Shown here in pieces: positions 43,406-50,707 of a DNA stretch of 64,000 nucleotides. Made by a program: the position numbers and the translations under genes. Under the pieces are notes generated by a model. That model was not told the origin of the DNA, searched no databases, and saw nothing but the letters and a program-made list of their open reading frames with translations. This stretch comes from a bacterium. GTDB lineage: Bacteria > Latescibacterota > Latescibacteria > Latescibacterales > Latescibacteraceae. Positions within the stretch are counted from its first letter, which is position 1. Each line of letters begins with the position of its first letter. Location of the stretch: positions 31,426 through 95,425 of the forward strand of contig JAJFUH010000112.1 in the NCBI GenBank assembly GCA_021372535.1. The letters are read 5' to 3'.

Positions 43406-44062
43406 TTACGTGAATTGACTATTCGGAAACAATTTCCCGTAATCCGGTTCGGGGATTCCCGATTCATACCATTTTTTCATATACGATATAAATGTCGCGA
43501 TAAAGTGTTCACGGTCCGGCGCATATCCTGCTTCAATAAAGAGGGATGTCGCATCGGGAAGCTCGTCCTTGATAAAGTCATCCCGTGTCTGCCAGAAATT
43601 GACTCCCATGCCCAAAATGACTGTTTTGACAGCGTCATCACATGTCGCGGATTCAATCATAAGTCCTGCTATTTTATGGTTGTTGACAACGACATCATTG
43701 GGATATTTTATCAGGAACATGCAATCGGCATAGACATCGAGTGTTTTCACAAGGGAGCCTGCTGCTATAATAGAGAGGCCGGTCAGATTATCGACATTTT
43801 CCGGCGGCGGGAGTAAAAGCGACAGCCAGAGGCCCTTGTCGGTCTGAGACGACCACAATCTGCCGTGAGTACCGCGACCTTCTGTCTGGTGCCGGGCGGT
43901 TATGACTGTCCAGGGATGGTATGCGTTACGGACAAGAGAGTGTGCCATATCCATCGTAGATGTAGTAATAACAAAATCATACCATGGACATTCCTGGCTT
44001 CTGACGCATATGTTTCGTCTGTTCGCTTTACATGATTCGGGATCGATATATGTGTAAGACAT
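43406..44062 (-). CDS. birA: Biotin-[acetyl-CoA-carboxylase] ligase
   Basis: A 218-residue monofunctional biotin protein ligase. Motifs: TARHQTEGRGTHGRLWSS (biotinyl-AMP loop), GLWLSLLL and LIKYPNDVVVNNHKIAGLMIES with the catalytic Lys, then ILGMGVNFW. The N-terminal DNA-binding domain of bifunctional BirA is absent. The C-terminal SH3-like domain seems short or missing. I chose ATG 44062, with GGTGA about ten bases upstream, rather than an earlier Met. Confidence 0.9.
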   Translation of the reverse strand: MSYTYIDPESCKANRRNICVRSQECPWYDFVITTSTMDMAHSLVRNAYHPWTVITARHQTEGRGTHGRLWSSQTDKGLWLSLLLPPPENVDNLTGLSIIAAGSLVKTLDVYADCMFLIKYPNDVVVNNHKIAGLMIESATCDDAVKTVILGMGVNFWQTRDDFIKDELPDATSLFIEAGYAPDREHFIATFISYMKKWYESGIPEPDYGKLFPNSQFT

Positions 44063-44145
44063 AGTGTAATATTCACCATAAGCAGTAATAATACAGCATA
44101 TGCAGTACGGCAACGTGATTATGTATAATTAATTCAGCATATGTA

Positions 44146-45021
44146 TTATAATTCGGCAAAAAGGAGGGAAAAATCATGGTTTTTCACCGAATGCGTTAGC
44201 GCTCCAATCGAAATATAGTCCACTCCGGTTTCCGCAATGATGCGAACATTGTTTCCGTTCACATTACCCGATGCTTCCACACGGATCATCCTGCCGGTTT
44301 CCACCGAGATAGTCCTGATGGTATTGACCGACTTCTCGATTTCCGGAATTTCCATGTTGTCGAGCATTATTATATCTATCGGGGTATAAACGGCTTCGAG
44401 GACTTCTTCGTACGACTTGCACTCAACCTCGATTTTTGTCTGGATATTTCTCTCCTTGAGATACGAAATCACGCGCTCGGTGGCAATCCTGATTCCGCCT
44501 GATATCGCTATATGATTATCCTTGATGAGCACCATATCAAAAAGCCCGAAACGGTGATTCGAACCTCCCCCGACACGCACGGCGTATTTATCGAGATGAC
44601 GCATGGTCGGCGCCGTCTTGCGGGTATCGAGAATTTTTGCATGACAGCCCTCGACCTGTTTGACGAGCGCGGCTGTTTTCGTGGCAATCCCCGTCATCCG
44701 GCCCACAAAATTGAGGGCTGTCCGTTCGGCTTTCATTATGGATGATGCAAAACCTTTGATCTCGGCTATCCGCTGGCCGTGCTGTATCTGATCCCCGTCC
44801 TTGAAATACGCATTTATCTCAAGCCCCGGATCGACCCGTCGAAACACTTTTATCGCCACATCGATACCCGCCAGAACACCATCTTCTCTCGTGAAAAGAA
44901 ACGCCGTGGAAACCAGGTCGGGGGGGACAGTCGATTCCGTCGTGATATCACCGGTATCGATATCCTCTTCAAGCGCTTTTTCAATCAGTTCTTCGGTTCT
45001 TTTTGCCCATGTCCGCTCCAT
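44146..45021 (-). CDS. nadC: Nicotinate-nucleotide pyrophosphorylase (quinolinate phosphoribosyltransferase)
   Basis: A 291-residue NAD synthesis enzyme converting quinolinate and PRPP to nicotinate mononucleotide. Motifs: ALEEDIDTGDITTES at the start, ERTALNFVGRMTGIAT, KILDTRKTAPTMRHLDKYAV, GGGSNHRFGLFDMVLIKDNHI and EVECKSYEEV, then IMLDNM and VEASGNVNGNNV. ATG 45021 shares a base with the purN stop (TGATG); the upstream GTG at 45033 is an alternative. No nadA or nadB is in view. Confidence 0.94.
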   Translation of the reverse strand: MERTWAKRTEELIEKALEEDIDTGDITTESTVPPDLVSTAFLFTREDGVLAGIDVAIKVFRRVDPGLEINAYFKDGDQIQHGQRIAEIKGFASSIMKAERTALNFVGRMTGIATKTAALVKQVEGCHAKILDTRKTAPTMRHLDKYAVRVGGGSNHRFGLFDMVLIKDNHIAISGGIRIATERVISYLKERNIQTKIEVECKSYEEVLEAVYTPIDIIMLDNMEIPEIEKSVNTIRTISVETGRMIRVEASGNVNGNNVRIIAETGVDYISIGALTHSVKNHDFSLLFAEL

Positions 45022-45617
45022 CAGGACTTCCACTCCTCAGCTATTTTGTTTATTGTTTTTGGAAGTATTATATGTTCAAGCGCCAGCACCCGTTTCTGCA
45101 AAGTCTCCGGAGTATCATCCGCCATGACCGGAATTCTGTCCTGGGCGAGAATCGTTCCATGATCATACAGATTATCGACAAGATGTACGGTCGGGCCGCT
45201 TTCCTTTTCGCCTGCGGCTATCACGGCATCGTGAACACGCATGCCGTACATCCCTTTTCCGCCGAATTTCGGCAAAAGCGCCGGATGAATATTGATAATT
45301 CTATTTGAATACGTTGCGAGCAGCAGGGGGCCGATTTTCTTCATATAGCCCGCCAGAACGACAAGATCGACATTCCGTGCACACATTTCGTCCGTTATCC
45401 GCCTGTCGGCATCCCCGGGTGAACCCTCGGTAACGGGGCTGATATGGAGCGCATCGATACCATGCCTGCGCGCACGTTCGAGCGCGAATGCATCGGAATT
45501 GTTCGATACGACAAGGACGACATCACCCGAAAGCGATCCGTCAAGGCTCCTGTCGATTATGCTCTGGAGATTTGTTCCTCCGCCGGATGCAAGCACTCCG
45601 ATTTTCAGCCTTTTCAT
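45021..45617 (-). CDS. purN: Phosphoribosylglycinamide formyltransferase
   Basis: A 198-residue GAR transformylase that uses 10-formyl-tetrahydrofolate in purine synthesis. Motifs: IGVLASGGGTNLQSIID, DLVVLAGYMKKIG and NIHPALLPKFGGKGMYG with catalytic Asn and His, then GPTVHLVDNLYDHGTILAQ with the catalytic Asp. Slightly shorter than E. coli PurN. Its stop overlaps nadC, and the folate enzymes nearby supply the cofactor. Confidence 0.93.
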   Translation of the reverse strand: MKRLKIGVLASGGGTNLQSIIDRSLDGSLSGDVVLVVSNNSDAFALERARRHGIDALHISPVTEGSPGDADRRITDEMCARNVDLVVLAGYMKKIGPLLLATYSNRIINIHPALLPKFGGKGMYGMRVHDAVIAAGEKESGPTVHLVDNLYDHGTILAQDRIPVMADDTPETLQKRVLALEHIILPKTINKIAEEWKS

Positions 45618-45697
45618 GAAACACCGCCCTTTCCTCTGATGTCCCGGGCAGAGTATACAGGATGTAATATTTACGTGTTTCTATTTTTGAAACAAAC

Positions 45698-45749
45698 GCC
45701 GAAACGAATTCGGCATGACCGTTATCCTGAACCCGCTTCAGAATCTGAT
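45698..45749. repeat. Dispersed intergenic repeat with GCCGAA/TTCGGC palindrome
   Basis: GCCGAAACGAATTCGGCATG followed by ACCGTTATCCTGAACCCGCTTCAG. The first 16 bases are a palindrome. The 'CCTGAAC..CTTCAGAATCTG' part is of a type widely repeated between genes in environmental genomes. Confidence 0.4.
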
Positions 45750-45813
45750 CAGTTATAACATACGTAATTATTCATGTCGTCATGTATATATACCGGCATG
45801 TCGCCCGATGTAT

Positions 45814-47112
45814 TTACTTTGCCAGAACAGCGCCAAGCGAATAATTGTCGCCCAGGTATTTCTTTCCCACATTCCGCACATCCGAAACGGTTATCTTCTC
45901 GATCGCTTCGTTATACCGGTCGCCGAAATCATAACCGACGCCGAGAATCTCGTTGAGCGCATACTGGGATGCCTGCCCCGTATTCGATTCCATTCCCATG
46001 ATATTCATGCCCTTGAGATAACTCTTGGCGTTTTTCAGTTCCTCCGCCGTAACATTCTCCCTGCCCATGCGCCACACTTCCTCGAGCAGCACCTTTTTGG
46101 CCTCTTCATAGGTCGATGGTTTCGTCCCGATGTATGCGACAAAGATACCGGCCTCCATGCGGGCGTTCACGAATGACGATACCTGATAGGCAAGCCCCCG
46201 TTTTTCGCGGATCGCCACAAACAGCCGCGAATTCATGGAGCCGCCGGTTATGGAATCGAGAACTTCCATGGCATAGTAATCGGGAGCATCCATTTTCGGG
46301 GATTCCCAGCCGAGAGCGAACCAGCTTGCGGCTGTCTCGCGGGTTTCGGTCTTTTCAACGGGTGCGGTATGTCTGATCAGCTCGCCCGGAATTTTCGACG
46401 GTTTGACCGATTTGGGAAGTGCGCCCAGTTTTTCGGTAATACCCGCAATAAACCGGCTTTCGTCAAAATTACCAACCACACATATGACCATATTGTCGGG
46501 CACATAGATTTTTTTATACAGGTCGAGCAGATCATTACGGCTGAGGGTCTGCACTGTTTCCGGGTAGCCCATTCGCGGTTTATGGAAAGGGTGGCTGCCG
46601 AAATGAGCTTCGACCATGAGCTCTATCGCCTGATATATCGCCTGGTCACGGCGCATGAGGATATTCCGTATCTGCAATTTTTTCTGAAGATCGACCGCAT
46701 CATCGGGAAATGTCGGATTCAGGAGGATATCATAGAGGATATCGAGGCTCCTGTCGAGGCTTTCGGCGGTTGACTGGAATGACAGAGTCCCGTACTCACG
46801 GTCGGAGGAAGAGGATATCCGTGTACCGAGGCTTTCGAGTTCAAGAGCGATCTGTTCCGAGGTGCGCGTCGTGGTGCCCTTGAGTATGGTATCCTGCATG
46901 AGGGTGCAGAGCCCGGCTTTTTCGTCCGTTTCGTACAGGCTCCCCATTTTGAGAGCGACTATCACCGATACGATACTGTTGGTTGTCACCGGTTTTGTGA
47001 GTATAACAAGTCCATTTGAAAGCTCGGTTCGTTTCACTGCCTGAACCTCCGCAGGATAAAGTATGGTTATCATGATAAGAACAGCACCTGTCAATGATAT
47101 GATCTTATTCAC
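45814..47112 (-). CDS. M16-family zinc-peptidase homologue, inactive subunit
   Basis: A 432-residue exported protein with signal peptide (AVLIMITILYPAEVQA). It has the two-domain M16 fold (LSNGLVILTKPV, GSLYETDEKAGLCTLMQDTILKGTT), but the zinc motif HxxEH is replaced by CTLMQDT, so it should be catalytically dead. The C-terminal half has the ligand-binding R-Y-like segment (IREKRGLAYQVSSFVN). It is encoded directly after the active subunit and overlaps it by eight bases (GTG start with GGGAGGT), as in the two-subunit bacterial M16 complexes. Confidence 0.88.
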   Translation of the reverse strand: MNKIISLTGAVLIMITILYPAEVQAVKRTELSNGLVILTKPVTTNSIVSVIVALKMGSLYETDEKAGLCTLMQDTILKGTTTRTSEQIALELESLGTRISSSSDREYGTLSFQSTAESLDRSLDILYDILLNPTFPDDAVDLQKKLQIRNILMRRDQAIYQAIELMVEAHFGSHPFHKPRMGYPETVQTLSRNDLLDLYKKIYVPDNMVICVVGNFDESRFIAGITEKLGALPKSVKPSKIPGELIRHTAPVEKTETRETAASWFALGWESPKMDAPDYYAMEVLDSITGGSMNSRLFVAIREKRGLAYQVSSFVNARMEAGIFVAYIGTKPSTYEEAKKVLLEEVWRMGRENVTAEELKNAKSYLKGMNIMGMESNTGQASQYALNEILGVGYDFGDRYNEAIEKITVSDVRNVGKKYLGDNYSLGAVLAK

Positions 47113-48490
47113 CGCGCACCTCCCGGTCCGTAGGAATTCGCTGATTTATGATACCGATGGCGTATGATTTTGTATCGAGCACCGTTGACGCATATGTTGT
47201 TACGTCGCCGGCTGTCACAGCGTCGATAGTGCGTTCATATTCTGTCACCTGTTCGAGGATACCGAGGGTGTTGAAATGTCCCAGTGTCTGCCCGATATCG
47301 GCATTGGTTTCATTACCAAACTGGAAATCGGCCTTGAGCATGGTTTTCACTTTTTTAAGCTCATCGCCGCCGATGGGATTTCCCCGGAGTTTTTCGATCT
47401 CTTCAAGAACCGCCTTCTTGAAAGGCTCGACGTTCTGGCGGTCCATCGTACCGAATATTATGAACATCCCCGACCGTCTCATGGGATAGATAAACGCCTG
47501 GACTGATGAGGCTATCTGTTCCTGCTCGACGATTCTCCGGTAAAGCCGTGAGCTTTTCCCTTCGCCGAGCACTGAGCTGGCGATATCGAGCGCGGTGCTC
47601 TCCTTCTGATTGGTGTATCCCGATGTGCGGAAAGCCATCATGACATACGACATGTTGACGTCTTTTTCCAGGGTAAAACCGCAGATTCCTTCACGTTTCG
47701 GCACATCGAACGATTTCACACGGCTGCTGACTTCCGGATCGGGTTTCCAGTCGGCGGTCAGTTTCCTCATCTCGTCGATTGCGTCTTTGCTTTTTACATC
47801 GCCCACTATTACGGCGGTCATGTTATTAGGAACATAAAACGTGGAAAGATACTTTTTGAAATCATCGCGAGTGATTCCGGAAATACTCTCCTTCGTACCC
47901 AGAACAGCATGCTCATAGGGCGTTCCCGGATACAGAACCGCGAAGATTTCCTCATAAAGCTTCCCTGACGGGTCATCTTCTTTACGGTTGATTTCTTCCT
48001 TGATAACGCCGAGCTCCTTCTGTATCTCTTCCTCGGGGAAACTCGAATTCCGGATTGCATCGACAAGCACATCAGCCGCAAACGTGAAATTCTCGGATGG
48101 AAGAACCACATAATAAGCGGTATACTCTTTCGATGTAAACGCGTTGTTATACCCGCCAAGACTCTTTATCGCACGGTCGATCTCACCCACTCCGCGTTTT
48201 TCGGTCCCCTTGAAAAACATATGCTCGTAGAAGTGCGAAATACCGTATATCTTCTCATCCTCATTACAGCTTCCCGTATTGCACCAGAGGTAAACCGCCA
48301 CAATCGGCGCCGAATGAACCTCTTTGACAATAACATCGAGACCGTTTTCGAGCCGTACTTTCGTAAATGCCGCCAGTGGCGATTCGCCCGGTTTCGGCTG
48401 AATACTTACAGCGGCGCGTTTCCCTGCGCACGACAGTACTACCAGGGCAAACACCGCCAGAACGGAAAAAGGTATCATCGTAATTTTCAT
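47105..48490 (-). CDS. M16-family zinc metalloprotease, active subunit (lipoprotein)
   Basis: A 461-residue exported lipoprotein (VLAVFALVVLSCAGK; lipobox Cys about residue 18). The zinc motif HFYEHMFFKGTE is intact (inverted HxxEH), with the third ligand Glu in GVIKEEINRKEDDP. The C-terminal domain has ILGEGKSSRLYRRIVEQ. It should cleave small peptides at the outer side of the inner membrane or at the outer membrane, with the coupled inactive partner. I chose ATG 48490, which has GGAGG five bases upstream; earlier Met codons are less likely. Confidence 0.9.
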   Translation of the reverse strand: MKITMIPFSVLAVFALVVLSCAGKRAAVSIQPKPGESPLAAFTKVRLENGLDVIVKEVHSAPIVAVYLWCNTGSCNEDEKIYGISHFYEHMFFKGTEKRGVGEIDRAIKSLGGYNNAFTSKEYTAYYVVLPSENFTFAADVLVDAIRNSSFPEEEIQKELGVIKEEINRKEDDPSGKLYEEIFAVLYPGTPYEHAVLGTKESISGITRDDFKKYLSTFYVPNNMTAVIVGDVKSKDAIDEMRKLTADWKPDPEVSSRVKSFDVPKREGICGFTLEKDVNMSYVMMAFRTSGYTNQKESTALDIASSVLGEGKSSRLYRRIVEQEQIASSVQAFIYPMRRSGMFIIFGTMDRQNVEPFKKAVLEEIEKLRGNPIGGDELKKVKTMLKADFQFGNETNADIGQTLGHFNTLGILEQVTEYERTIDAVTAGDVTTYASTVLDTKSYAIGIINQRIPTDREVRGE

Positions 48491-48870
48491 TGCCGCCTCC
48501 ATGGAATATCTCATTTCGCGATAATGTTCACAGTATTAGCGTGGCTGTCTTTAATCAAGATAAATCACAAAACATGAGAGGGTCAAGTACGTAATCGTAT
48601 ATTGTGCAGTTATTCGAGAAATTTCTGTTAGTTAAATAATATCATTATATTGATTAATAATACCAGTCAACACGATGCGCCGCCGGATTCAGTTCATGCC
48701 TGCGGTATACGGCGTAATAATCCGCGAAAATCTCCTCACCGGTTCAATCCCGTGTTCGGATTCGCCCCTGACGGGTTGAGCGCATAACTTTCGGAATCTT
48801 ATGCGGATATACGGTATTATAATACATTGCGGAAGGCAGTGCCAGAATTAAACGTTGATTTTCACCGTGC
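48491..48870. other. Intergenic region upstream of the M16 operon
   Basis: About 380 bases. It holds a candidate minus-strand promoter (TTGACT at 48670-48665, TATAAT at 48649-48644, 15-base spacer) and two hairpin-forming segments, CCCGT...ACGGG (about 48750-48775) and CGCATAA...TTATGCG (48781-48805). The hairpins are downstream of the Smr-like gene and could form its transcript end, but no T-tract follows. No gene was found. Confidence 0.4.
48644..48670 (-). promoter_or_regulatory. Putative sigma-70 promoter for the M16 operon
   Basis: TTGACT and TATAAT on the minus strand with a 15-base spacer, about 155 bases before the ATG. The spacer is shorter than usual, so this is tentative. Confidence 0.3.
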
Positions 48871-49248
48871 TCATGTAATAAGAATAAAGGTGCCCTCTCC
48901 CCCCTGTTCGTCCGGCGCTGCCCGGAATGTCCTGATATATTTTGAGCCTTCACGGTCACAATAGTAACGCACCGCGTCACGTATGGAATCCGTATCATGC
49001 TCATTCACAGTTACGGGGCCGGTTAAAACCAGGATGTGCCGGTCTTTCCCATGAGCTTTTTTCAATACATTTTCGAGAGTCTGTACCGCTTCGGCTTTTT
49101 TCATACCGGTGAGATCGAGGGTGATATCAAACGCACCGTTATGAGCGTATGCGTGTTTGTCTTCCGTGCCCGACCCGTTGAATTTGGCGCTGTGTATGTC
49201 CTCGGGCATGTTGTTGAGAGCGTTGAGGAATATGTCCATGTCATTCAT
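48871..49248 (-). CDS. Smr-domain-like small protein
   Basis: A 125-residue protein. The second half resembles an Smr (MutS2 C-terminal) nuclease domain: FDITLDLTGMKKAEAVQTLENVLKKA, DRHILVLTGPV, SIRDAVRYYC and RTFRAAPDEQGGEGTFIL. The usual D-L-H-G at the first strand is D-L-T-G, so the site may be altered. The first ~40 residues have no clear fold. ATG 49248 overlaps the flippase stop as ATGA; a reading from further upstream (49377) is not supported. Last gene of the lnt/propeller/flippase block. Confidence 0.7.
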   Translation of the reverse strand: MNDMDIFLNALNNMPEDIHSAKFNGSGTEDKHAYAHNGAFDITLDLTGMKKAEAVQTLENVLKKAHGKDRHILVLTGPVTVNEHDTDSIRDAVRYYCDREGSKYIRTFRAAPDEQGGEGTFILIT

Positions 49249-50705
49249 CGCGAAAACCGTCCGTGTATCATTTGTCTGATTCTGCTGATTTCTTCGGGTT
49301 TGAGAAATCCGCTGTACCAGTACACGACAGGGGGCAGAATAAAGAGAATTCCATTCCCAAACATGCGGATCATCCACGGAGCGGAATGAAATGAGAACGA
49401 GATTCCGACAAGAACCGCGGTCAGAAGGAACACAGCCCCGAGCCGTGGAAATTCATAGCGGACATGGTAAACATTACGGGAAATCGCGAACAGAATCACA
49501 ACCATCACCAGATACGCGAAAATGGTGGTATATGCTGCCCCGATGATCCCGAACCGGGGAATGAAAACAATATTGAGGCCGATATTCAATACAGCTCCGG
49601 TAATCGGCGCTATAGGCAGATATTTTGTTTTCTCACGGATAAACACTCCGGCCAGCATGATGAAATAAAAACCGTAGAGAACATATGCAAGCGCCACAAA
49701 AGGTATGATATTCGAAAGCGGTGTCGGCTGTTTCCCCGATGTATACAGGAAAAAAATCTCTTCACGGAAGAGCGTCATCCCGAGAAACACAATCGCGATA
49801 AACACAGCATAATATGTTGCAATCTTCGAGAACAGTACTTTTACATCGGGATTGTCTTTGACCGAAATGAAAAAGGGCTGCCATGCAAGCCGGAATGAAT
49901 TGACAAAAACCATGATTCCGACCATGCCGAGGGTATAGACAGGGGCATAAAACCCTACCTGGTCGGTGCCGAGAAAGTATTCTATGAGATAATTATCCGA
50001 AAAGTCGATAATACGGAGGAAAAACAACGTAACAATCGTGGGAACTCCGAACATGAGGAGTTTTTTCAGAACACGGTACGAAATACGGGTGGTAAAATTC
50101 GATTTTATGACAGGAAACAGGATTATGGTAATGATAATGACCGCCACGAGATTCGCTTCGAAAACACCGGGCAATCCTCGCTTGAAAATCCATAAGAATA
50201 CAATGTTCAGGCCAATCAAAAGGATAAAACGCGCCATCGAAATGAGCGAGAAATAGCCGAGCCTGCTTTCCGCGCGGAGAACAAGCGTCGGATATATGAC
50301 AATCGTGTCGAACACGAGGATAAGGAACATGAGATTTATAAGGTACGTGTGGGAAGAATTTGTGATCAGGAGGCTTGACAGTGAACCGCCGAAAAAATAA
50401 CCCGATGCAAAAAAAAGCAGCCCGATCAGTGTTGTGAATACGAGCGATGTAGAGAAGATCGAATCTTTTTCATGGTCATAATCCTTGTCCATGAAATAAC
50501 GGAGAAATGCGTTATCGAGACCGAGGGTGTATAACAGGACGATAAAACCGGCAGCGGTATATACCAGCCGTCTGATTCCGATATCGTATTCATTGAGAAT
50601 CCGGAGGTACATGAAAAGGAGGATAAAACCCGTGCCGCGGGAAATGGTCTCCGACATCCCGTAAACCACGGAATGCTTGAAAAGCTGTTTCAGGTGTGCA
50701 AACAC
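49245..50705 (-). CDS. Wzx-like polysaccharide flippase (MVF/MATE-type)
   Basis: A 486-residue integral membrane protein with about 12-14 hydrophobic helices, typical of the oligosaccharide-lipid flippases of the polysaccharide biosynthesis family (TGFILLFMYLRILNEYDIGIRRLVYTAAGFIVLLYTLGLDNAFLRYF and on). It should move lipid-linked sugar units across the inner membrane. No glycosyltransferase lies beside it, so the substrate is unknown. It starts two bases after the propeller gene and overlaps the Smr-like gene. Confidence 0.85.
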   Translation of the reverse strand: MFAHLKQLFKHSVVYGMSETISRGTGFILLFMYLRILNEYDIGIRRLVYTAAGFIVLLYTLGLDNAFLRYFMDKDYDHEKDSIFSTSLVFTTLIGLLFFASGYFFGGSLSSLLITNSSHTYLINLMFLILVFDTIVIYPTLVLRAESRLGYFSLISMARFILLIGLNIVFLWIFKRGLPGVFEANLVAVIIITIILFPVIKSNFTTRISYRVLKKLLMFGVPTIVTLFFLRIIDFSDNYLIEYFLGTDQVGFYAPVYTLGMVGIMVFVNSFRLAWQPFFISVKDNPDVKVLFSKIATYYAVFIAIVFLGMTLFREEIFFLYTSGKQPTPLSNIIPFVALAYVLYGFYFIMLAGVFIREKTKYLPIAPITGAVLNIGLNIVFIPRFGIIGAAYTTIFAYLVMVVILFAISRNVYHVRYEFPRLGAVFLLTAVLVGISFSFHSAPWMIRMFGNGILFILPPVVYWYSGFLKPEEISRIRQMIHGRFSR

Positions 50706-50707
50706 CC

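Noticed and set aside
48740-48810. tRNA-like segment with GGTTCAATCC and hairpins
   Set aside because: The T-arm stem would pair only three of five bases, and no acceptor, D or anticodon arm can be built around it.
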